A DNA stretch of 10,917 nucleotides from the NCBI GenBank assembly GCA_030611625.1, contig JAUWPK010000079.1, forward strand, positions 1 through 10,917, read 5' to 3'. The translations under genes and the position numbers were made by a program. The stretch is from Promethearchaeum sp. (lineage in GTDB: Archaea > Asgardarchaeota > Lokiarchaeia > Sigyniarchaeales > Promethearchaeaceae). Shown here piece by piece: positions 5,486-10,917 of the stretch; within the stretch, counting starts at the first letter, position 1; each line of letters opens with the position of its first letter. The notes under the pieces were generated by a model. That model was not told the origin of the DNA. It searched no databases and worked only from the letters and a program-made list of their open reading frames with translations.

Positions 5486-5549
5486 GTTTTACATAATTTA
5501 TCCAAATTGGAATTCCCCTTAAAATAAGGTATGAAAGATTTTTTCCCGT
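5486..5549. other. 3' flank of the 461-aa gene
   Basis: Short spacer between the stop codon at 5550 and the inverted-repeat element. On the minus strand it has a few short T runs (for example CCTTATTTTAAGG, itself partly palindromic, around 5517-5529) that could weakly terminate transcription. No gene seen. Confidence 0.25.
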
Positions 5550-6935
5550 TTATGAATCTTTATCTTTTAGCGAAATATCAAGATAGGAACAATTTAATGT
5601 AATTTCTCTTGGATTATTAGGAATTATGTTTCCCTGATAAGTTTTATATTGTATTTTATACAATATATCGAATTTTTCAAATATAATTGGATTTTTAAAA
5701 GATAACCTTTCTATATCTATATCATATGCTTTATATTTGATTGTCAGATCATCAATCTCAAAATCTTGGAGTATAATGTCTGAAGATTCATAGAACACTT
5801 TTAAATGAGATAAATTTAACATATTATTTAATGTATTTTGTCGAATAAAATGGATAAATGGCTCAAATTGAGAATATTTTTGCAATTTTCTCAAACTTCT
5901 TTTCCAAAATGTATCATCCTCATCAATATTTGGAGTTTGATTTGCTTTTAAATCATTTTTAACATATAAACTGTAAAGATATGGATGGCTATGGTTTTTT
6001 GTACTAAGAATATTTGGAGTAATTTCATAGAGATGTAAATAGATTTCTTCACATAGTAATGTAAATTCTTGAAGAGCTTTGGCATCAATAATCTGATGGT
6101 AATCGACCGTTTTTATAGAATCATGCTTTTTTTCATTATATCTCTTATATATTTCTTCTTTTACCAATTTTAAATTGTCTTCAGAAAGAGGAAAATCAAT
6201 ATTCTTACAGAAATCTATGAAATTGTCAACCTTACTGCTCAGTTTCTTATGATTCATTATTAAATGTTTTTTCGATAAATGTTCCATAGATTCCCAAAGA
6301 TCTGAAAGAATATCCATAATATCCCTATGATCTTTCCGTGGAATTACTGATGCGAAAGGTAAGTTTAATTTCCCTCTTTTAAAAAGTTCAAATTCATTTA
6401 AAAAATCTTTAAAAACATAAAATTTGTCAATTATTTGGGATAATACATCTTCTAATGGGATGTATATAGGTGCAGATAATATCTCATGCCTTTTTGCATG
6501 AAAAACTAATTCTTGTTTATATGGGTTAAGATTGATGAAACGAAAAAATTTATTATCTGAATCAAATATCCAAAATTGGTTTAAATTAATTTTAAAGGAA
6601 GAAATCAAATATTCCAAGCAAATTACTGTTGGTTTCACTTTTTCCCATATTATTTTTATTAATTCTTCTGTTTCTATCTCATTTATGTTATCTTGAAAAT
6701 CATCTTGAATGACCAAATAAGAGAGTAATATTGTTTTTTTTCTTATGCCAAAAGGTTTTTTTCTCCCTTGAAAATAATCAACAATACCTGCATCATTGAA
6801 TGATATTTGTGCCTTGATCTCATTTATTTCATCTAAATAATCATAAGGAAATATCCAAATAGAAGGGTTATTATCACGTAATTGCATAGGAAAAGGAATT
6901 TCAATACCTTGCAAAACTATTGATATAGTAAACAT
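5550..6935 (-). CDS. Large hypothetical protein with HEPN-like R-X5-H motif (461 aa)
   Basis: ATG 6935 to TGA at 5550. Three regions can be distinguished. Residues 1-~150 read as a mixed, beta-rich domain (MFTISIVLQGIEIPFP, then WIFPYDYL, KAQISFNDAGIVDYF, TILLSYLVIQDDF). Residues ~200-310 are helical and contain EIYKRYNEKKHDSI with R265 and H271 (R-X5-H), followed by ALQEFTLLCEEIYLHLYEI, the helix pattern that follows the active site in HEPN domains. Residues ~370-455 look beta-rich again (FEIDDLTIKYKAYDIDIERL, DILYKIQYKTY, REITLNCSYLDISL). No membrane segment. The layout, a beta-rich N-terminus joined to a helical HEPN-like part, recalls the general form of ApeA-type defence proteins, but I cannot assert homology, and the extra C-terminal beta region is unexplained. 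No Shine-Dalgarno. Divergently arranged with the 125-aa gene (170-bp gap). Confidence 0.6.
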   Translation of the reverse strand: MFTISIVLQGIEIPFPMQLRDNNPSIWIFPYDYLDEINEIKAQISFNDAGIVDYFQGRKKPFGIRKKTILLSYLVIQDDFQDNINEIETEELIKIIWEKVKPTVICLEYLISSFKINLNQFWIFDSDNKFFRFINLNPYKQELVFHAKRHEILSAPIYIPLEDVLSQIIDKFYVFKDFLNEFELFKRGKLNLPFASVIPRKDHRDIMDILSDLWESMEHLSKKHLIMNHKKLSSKVDNFIDFCKNIDFPLSEDNLKLVKEEIYKRYNEKKHDSIKTVDYHQIIDAKALQEFTLLCEEIYLHLYEITPNILSTKNHSHPYLYSLYVKNDLKANQTPNIDEDDTFWKRSLRKLQKYSQFEPFIHFIRQNTLNNMLNLSHLKVFYESSDIILQDFEIDDLTIKYKAYDIDIERLSFKNPIIFEKFDILYKIQYKTYQGNIIPNNPREITLNCSYLDISLKDKDS

Positions 6936-7012
6936 AATTAAGTAGAATAATTGAAAAATAAAAAATAAATTTATTATTGTAAACTTTAATTAGTCAGGGT
7001 GATTCCCAAATC

Positions 7013-7020
7013 TTTATATA
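7013..7020 (+). promoter_or_regulatory. Archaeal TATA box for the 125-aa gene
   Basis: TTTATATA preceded by the A-rich CCCAAATC, which fits an archaeal TATA/BRE pair. A start about 25 bp downstream would leave a leader of some 60 nt. The same interval is also the upstream region of the divergent 461-aa gene, whose own TATA box I cannot place with confidence. Confidence 0.5.
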
Positions 7021-7105
7021 TACTTTTGACTTTTTTTTTATTTCTAAATAAATCCAATTTTTGTATTAAATTTCAACGTATTAATTATCGCTTAAGGTGA
7101 GTTAA

Positions 7106-7483
7106 ATGTCAGAAATATTAAATTTCAACACTATTTTGCAATGGTTTTCAAAATCTCAGCAAATCTACAATTTGGATAGCATAAAAGATTATGACTATGA
7201 ATCCTTTTGGATAGAGCAATATAGAATTTCATTTATAAAAGAAGGTGATGTGGTTATTGAAATTGCTATGGATTTAAAAGATATGGCAAAAAGATTATAT
7301 CAGAATGAAAATGAGCAAGAAGATTGGATAAAAGACCAAATAAAATCAACAATTCAGGTTCTTAAAACAGATCTTAAAACATTTCTCCCAATAATAAGGC
7401 GAAGTAAACGAACTAACACAATTTCAGTTTTTTTTAAGTCATGGATGGAAGAAATACTTGCTATAATTATTTTTGAAAAATAA
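7106..7483 (+). CDS. Hypothetical protein (125 aa)
   Basis: ATG 7106 is preceded by AAGGTGA (7094-7100), a good Shine-Dalgarno match with 5-nt spacing and the clearest one in the window; with the TATA box at 7013 the start is well supported. The protein starts with an amphipathic, aromatic-rich segment (FNTILQWFSKSQQIYNL), then FWIEQYRISFIKEGDVVIEIAMDL, a likely beta hairpin, an acidic helix with a run NENEQEDWIKDQIKSTIQVL, and a basic patch RRSKRTN before a hydrophobic C-terminus (SWMEEILAIIIFEK). No signal peptide; the terminal hydrophobic stretch is too short for a clear membrane segment. Family not recognised. It stands alone between the divergent HEPN-like gene and the putative origin, a place where small replication or copy-control genes are often found, but nothing in the sequence proves that. 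Confidence 0.75.
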   Translation: MSEILNFNTILQWFSKSQQIYNLDSIKDYDYESFWIEQYRISFIKEGDVVIEIAMDLKDMAKRLYQNENEQEDWIKDQIKSTIQVLKTDLKTFLPIIRRSKRTNTISVFFKSWMEEILAIIIFEK

Positions 7484-7580
7484 GATTTATTTCAGGAAAT
7501 ATTCATATTTTTCATCATTAATTTTCTCAAAATATCTAATTTTCTTAGGAGATGTAATTTACTCAATTCTGTTTGATTTG
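7484..7580. other. 3' flank of the 125-aa gene, T-rich
   Basis: No gene seen. Several short T runs (for example around 7507-7511 and 7551-7555) may serve as weak terminators for the plus-strand gene before the repeat region begins. Confidence 0.3.
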
Positions 7581-7634
7581 CGGTGATTTCAGTGGTGATT
7601 GAGCTGGGAAGGATCTTGAGTTTTGCAGGTGAGG

Positions 7635-7673
7635 TTACAAATGATCAAAATTTGTAATGTGGTGTAATGTGAG
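7635..7673. repeat. Left iteron pair with inverted repeat
   Basis: TTGTAATGTGG (7652-7662) followed at 10 bp by TGTAATGTGAG (7663-7673). The first copy is also the right arm of a perfect 8-bp inverted repeat TTACAAAT (7635-7642) / ATTTGTAA (7650-7657). A related TGCAAGGTTACAATG lies just downstream at 7674-7688; the 9-mer TGCAAGGTT is found inverted at 7890-7898. Confidence 0.6.
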
Positions 7674-7755
7674 TGCAAGGTTACAATGACATTGCAGAAT
7701 TCTAAATGATCTTAATTCACAGCTAAGTTAGATAGAGAAAAATACCTAAAAAATA

Positions 7756-7891
7756 TTGCAATGTTTGTAATGTGGATCTTTAAAGGATATATATATGATT
7801 ATTATTTGGGTTATTTGAAATCACCGACAAAACATATAAAATAAAATAATCCTACATACATTTGTAAAATACCACATTACAAACATTACAA
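7756..7891. repeat. 20-bp inverted iteron pair flanking a 96-bp AT-rich core
   Basis: TTGCAATGTTTGTAATGTGG (7756-7775) and CCACATTACAAACATTACAA (7872-7891) are inverted repeats identical at 19 of 20 positions. The 96 bp between them contain the alternating run GATATATATATGA (7787-7799) and GAAATCACCG (7817-7826), a natural unwinding or binding centre. Confidence 0.65.
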
Positions 7892-8078
7892 CCTTGCAAA
7901 CATTTTTGTATAATTTTTTTGATTAACTTTTCATTAATTAGGTTAAATTTAAATTAAGAATTTTTAATATACTAAATGATTAGATATTTAATTTTCTTCA
8001 TTATTCAGACTATCTCTAAATTCTTAAAGGATATAAGGGAAAAACACTCTATTACAAAAATGATATTTTACAAGGTTG

Positions 8079-8110
8079 CCACATTACATCCACATTACAA
8101 AACCATGCAA
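8079..8110. repeat. Right iteron pair near the helicase stop codon
   Basis: CCACATTACAT (8079-8089) and CCACATTACAA (8090-8100) form a tandem 11-bp repeat, followed by AACCATGCAA, which parallels the sequence after the other iterons (CCACATTACAAACATTGCAA type). It lies about 50 bp from the end of the MCM-like gene and mirrors the pair at 7652-7673 in the opposite orientation. Confidence 0.6.
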
Positions 8111-8144
8111 TTTTTGATCTTATGATCCAAAATTAAAAATTATT

Positions 8145-8153
8145 AAAAAAAAA
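8145..8153 (-). terminator. Oligo-T terminator after the MCM-like gene
   Basis: On the minus strand nine consecutive T directly follow the TAA stop (8154-8156), then more T runs up to about 8129. This suits archaeal oligo-U termination and would keep helicase transcription from running into the repeat region. Confidence 0.5.
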
Positions 8154-10917
8154 TTAAATGGGTATTTTACCTAAATAATGAAATCCATCGGATTTTATTT
8201 CAATTAATCCATGTAATCTTAAATTTTCCACATATTCTTTGATCTCTTTTTTATTTATGTTTTTATTAAATAAATCTTCAGTTAAATCTTCCATTTCAAT
8301 TCCAGCTTTTGAATCTTCTTTTACCAACTCAACAATTCTTCTGAAAATTAGATTCTCTTGGTCAATTTCACAAAATTTCCAATATCTCTCATTTATTAAT
8401 CTGAATTTATTTTGTCTTATCCCCTTTTGCAATGTTTTTTTAACAAATTCTTCATCGAAAACTTCAAAGATCTCAAAGATTTGCTCGAAAGACACACCAT
8501 TCTTCATGGATTCTATTTTTTTCATAGTTTGAATAAAAATGCTCTTTTCAGAATTCTTTAGTATTTTACTATTATCACTAAATTCATCTAAATCAGTTGG
8601 TTCATCTAATGGAGATTCTATATTCCAATTTGGGAAAATTTCTCGGATAGGGAATTCAATAGACCATTTATTATCTTTTTTACCTCTTCCAATTCTATTT
8701 GGTTTTGCTTTAATTTCTCTTCCTGAAATAGATTTATCGATCAATTTTGCAATTTTTTGTAGATTTTCAAATGTATCTAATCTCTGTCTGGAAGCCCATT
8801 GATTATATTTTGTTTGAAAATTACCATCTATGAATAATTTTTCCCCATATTCATAAAATCCATATTTAGATTTATCGGTTTCTGAATCATATTTAATTGG
8901 ATCATTTTCCCAATTTTCTTCAATAAACTGCAATAAATTTCTTAGTTTCTTATTTCTGGCTTCAATGTTTGCCCCTTCCATTTTTTTTAACATTTCCCAA
9001 AAATCATTATTTTTTAAATTGATAAAATCAGAGATAATTGTGCTATCTGTTAATCCATTGGATTTGAAAACCGAATCCCACATTTCAAGACCGATTAATT
9101 CCATAGCATAAATTGTGACTCTTCGGTTATCAGTAAGTTCAATTCCCTTTTCCATTATCAAAGGAACTAATTCTTTTTGTTTATTTGTAATTAGATTCAC
9201 TAATTTTTCTTTGTCAGAAATATCGGTTTTATCTGAGTTTCTAATATAATCTAACCACTGATTCATAAAATATACACCTAATCGAGGGGAGTTTATTATT
9301 TTATTACATATTTTTTGAAAATCTATTAAATCATTGATTTTAGCTTTGATATTCCAATCAACAACCAAACTTCTCCCATTTTTTTTAGCGTCATCTTTAT
9401 CTAACCATTCAATATCATTAGCTGTTCCAGCTATTACACAATTCGTAGGATAAAGGTTAATAGATTGGTCTTTATTTTTACGAGATCCAACAATTCTTCC
9501 TGTGCCAACTCCTTTCAAATAATTCACACATGAATCACTCAGCTTATTAATTTCTTCTACCAATAATGGAATGGTACTTGAGGATAGATAATCCATTATT
9601 CGTGAGGGACTACCTATGTTATCTCCTTGAACTGTTTCTACTCCAAATAATTCTTCGATTAATAATGAGAGAAAAGTTGTTTTTCCTGTCGCCGGTTTTC
9701 CTACAAGATATAAATCATAAAATAATTTAATCTCACTATCTTTGTATAGATTACCAAAAAGCGAAAGTGGGATATATCCAAAGGAGAGTAATTTGGGAAT
9801 TTCATCAATTTTTTTATATTTTAAGAGATCATAATAGTTTTTTATGTGTTTTCCTTCCATATCCCATTTTACTTTTAAAATTCTTTCATTCCATTCAATT
9901 TGATACCCATGCTCACCAATAACTCGGTTTTCTAAACCCATTTCAACAATTGCGTTATCATTTTTATCTCTATGGATTCCACACCAATTAAAAATCTCTT
10001 TTACTTTAATATTGTTTTTTTCTTTTAATTTCAAAAGCAGAGATTTTAGCATTCTTTGAATTTTATCACGATTTGGCTGAATAACATTAACATCCTTTGC
10101 AATTAACATCTGTAGTTTACTAATTTCATCACAATAATTATTCTCCCCAATATTTATATCATAAATTGTTTTTGATAGACCTACAAAAATACCATTTAAA
10201 ACCAATTGTTTCCTTGTATAAATCGCCTTTGCATTGATTTTTTGAGAGTTTTTATTTACCCAATAAATAATAACTCCGTTTTCAGTGTTATCAAAATATT
10301 GAGTTCCTAATTTACTTTTATCCTCTTTTGCATAGACATAATTTTCCTCACCGATTTTATTCATTTTATCTACATCAAAAATTGGTTTATCTCCCATAAA
10401 TGCAATCTGACCGATTAATACTACAATATCATTATGTTTGAGGTTTTTATAAGGCATATTATCCGAGCAACATTTAACTACATTATCATTTGAATCTCTA
10501 ATGGTGAAATAATAAGTTTCAACGAAAATTGTAGTTGATCCCCCGTTTCCATCTGGAATTTTTTGTTTTCTTAAAGTGCTTTTAGGTTCACAAATTAGCG
10601 TTCCCTTAATTGTTTGGGTTATAAACATATTTCCTTTTCTTATTACTTCTGTTAAATCTGTATTAGGAAATAATTCATTGTAAAAAGCATTAAATCGTTT
10701 ACTTTCAATCCCGTTTTCCTCGCAAATATCTCTTACATGAGAAATTAGATCTAAATCCTTGAAATCTTCTATCTCAATCGAGTTTAATAACAAATGAAAA
10801 TCTCCTTTATCACGTAATTCATTAGTTTTTAGACATTCTCGAATATATGTTATTGGAACTTTAATATTTGTGTGGTCCTTAACTATTGCTTGAAGCAGTC
10901 TTGTTTCAAAGTCATCT
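8154..10917 (-). CDS. MCM-like AAA+ replication helicase, partial at its N-terminus
   Basis: The frame is open to the window edge: 41 codons without a stop precede the TTG at 10793, so at least 920 residues are encoded and the true start is outside. (That TTG has AAGGAG 8 nt upstream, so it remains a possible start.) Numbered from the first complete codon: an OB-fold-like region at about 101-187 (ETYYFTIRDSNDNVVKC, then HNDIVVLIGQIAFMGDKPIF); Walker A GKPATGKT at 406-413; Walker B IPLLVEEINKLSD at about 449-461, aligned with MCM's IDEFDKMSD but with Glu for the first Asp; GRIVGSRKN as a beta-hairpin-like segment; sensor-like CVIAGTAND at 493-501; NGRSLVVDW at 513-521, where MCM has its SRFD arginine finger; and two winged helices at about 791-847 and 855-916, the last very like the archaeal MCM C-terminal domain. 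It should unwind DNA at the element's origin, whose iterons lie just past its stop. An SF3/D5-type helicase is the alternative. No MCM zinc-finger cysteines are visible. Confidence 0.75.
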   Translation of the reverse strand, partial: DDFETRLLQAIVKDHTNIKVPITYIRECLKTNELRDKGDFHLLLNSIEIEDFKDLDLISHVRDICEENGIESKRFNAFYNELFPNTDLTEVIRKGNMFITQTIKGTLICEPKSTLRKQKIPDGNGGSTTIFVETYYFTIRDSNDNVVKCCSDNMPYKNLKHNDIVVLIGQIAFMGDKPIFDVDKMNKIGEENYVYAKEDKSKLGTQYFDNTENGVIIYWVNKNSQKINAKAIYTRKQLVLNGIFVGLSKTIYDINIGENNYCDEISKLQMLIAKDVNVIQPNRDKIQRMLKSLLLKLKEKNNIKVKEIFNWCGIHRDKNDNAIVEMGLENRVIGEHGYQIEWNERILKVKWDMEGKHIKNYYDLLKYKKIDEIPKLLSFGYIPLSLFGNLYKDSEIKLFYDLYLVGKPATGKTTFLSLLIEELFGVETVQGDNIGSPSRIMDYLSSSTIPLLVEEINKLSDSCVNYLKGVGTGRIVGSRKNKDQSINLYPTNCVIAGTANDIEWLDKDDAKKNGRSLVVDWNIKAKINDLIDFQKICNKIINSPRLGVYFMNQWLDYIRNSDKTDISDKEKLVNLITNKQKELVPLIMEKGIELTDNRRVTIYAMELIGLEMWDSVFKSNGLTDSTIISDFINLKNNDFWEMLKKMEGANIEARNKKLRNLLQFIEENWENDPIKYDSETDKSKYGFYEYGEKLFIDGNFQTKYNQWASRQRLDTFENLQKIAKLIDKSISGREIKAKPNRIGRGKKDNKWSIEFPIREIFPNWNIESPLDEPTDLDEFSDNSKILKNSEKSIFIQTMKKIESMKNGVSFEQIFEIFEVFDEEFVKKTLQKGIRQNKFRLINERYWKFCEIDQENLIFRRIVELVKEDSKAGIEMEDLTEDLFNKNINKKEIKEYVENLRLHGLIEIKSDGFHYLGKIPI

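Larger units (their letters stand above)
7581..8110. other. Putative replication origin with opposed iterons
   Basis: Gene-free DNA between two convergent genes, where no promoter is required, yet dense in repeats. The exact 8-mer TGTAATGT occurs at 7653-7660, 7663-7670 and 7766-7773; its reverse complement ACATTACA occurs at 7874-7881, 7883-7890, 8081-8088 and 8092-8099. All forward copies lie left and all reverse copies right of a centre near 7825. Neighbouring copies are 9-11 bp apart, about one helical turn. An 11-bp inverted repeat CGGTGATTTCA (7581-7591) / TGAAATCACCG (7816-7826) and a 12-bp direct repeat TTAAAGGATATA (7780-7791, 8024-8035) add to the structure, and the stretch 7900-8050 is extremely A+T-rich, as an unwinding element would be. 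The adjacent gene encodes an MCM-like helicase. Iterons, AT-rich DNA and a replication gene together are the hallmark of plasmid or viral origins; no known archaeal ORB consensus was recognised. Confidence 0.6.

Noticed and set aside
7581..8110. CRISPR array
   Set aside because: The repeats are short (8-20 bp), occur in both orientations and are not separated by uniform spacers; no cas gene is nearby.
8239..8802. Plus-strand ORFs of 97 and 87 codons opposite the MCM-like gene
   Set aside because: They are antisense shadows within a well-supported AAA+ gene; low-complexity Phe/Ser/Leu-rich translations and no promoter or Shine-Dalgarno.
10791..10793. TTG as the start of the MCM-like gene
   Set aside because: There is an AAGGAG upstream, but the same frame stays open for 41 codons to the window edge with protein-like composition, unlikely in such AT-rich DNA. 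Kept only as an alternative.
1..10917. Insertion sequence or transposon ends
   Set aside because: No transposase or integrase signature and no long terminal inverted repeats were found within the window.

Overview
The window is very AT-rich (roughly a quarter to 30% G+C by eye) and reads as part of an archaeal extrachromosomal or integrated mobile element, not a chromosome core. The archaeal reading rests on TATA-type promoter boxes (clearest at 7013-7020 and 2386-2393), oligo-T terminators directly after stop codons (1185-1192, 4065-4084, 8145-8153 on the relevant strands), mostly leaderless-looking starts without Shine-Dalgarno sequences, and a replication-type AAA+ protein with an MCM-like motor and a C-terminal winged helix. 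No ribosomal, tRNA or central-metabolism gene is present. The host lineage cannot be fixed from the sequence; low-GC archaea such as Asgard-type lineages would fit but this is only a guess.

Layout. 1-2353 (minus strand): a regulator-like coiled-coil/winged-helix protein (246 aa) translationally coupled to a basic 139-aa protein, an oligo-T terminator, then a second unit with a 94-aa ORF overlapping a large protein that runs off the left edge. 2354-2792: intergenic DNA with a cluster of palindromic operator-like sites in front of the regulator and another set in front of a small plus-strand ORF. 2793-4064 (plus): a 52-aa very basic ORF, a stretch of coding-like DNA broken by two stop codons, a uracil-DNA-glycosylase-superfamily protein with four Fe-S-type cysteines but altered catalytic motifs, and a 39-aa coiled-coil ORF ending at a hairpin/oligo-T terminator shared with the convergent gene. 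4123-6935 (minus): two large proteins that each carry an R-X4/5-H motif of the HEPN ribonuclease type, separated by 326 bp that contain a nested inverted-repeat structure. 7106-7483 (plus): a 125-aa protein of unknown function. 7484-8153: a 670-bp gene-free interval between convergent genes with seven exact copies of an 8-mer arranged in two opposed sets around an AT-rich centre. 8154-10917 (minus): the MCM-like AAA+ protein, which is incomplete at the right edge.

How it may work together. The most coherent module is replication: the AAA+ helicase next to an iteron-rich, inverted-repeat region that looks like an origin. The winged-helix protein may control itself through the TAGTAT sites over its own promoter. 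The two HEPN-motif proteins are candidates for RNA-cleaving toxin or defence functions; the degenerate UDG-like protein may bind or process DNA. These roles are inferences from motifs and layout; most proteins here are not members of a family that can be recognised by eye.
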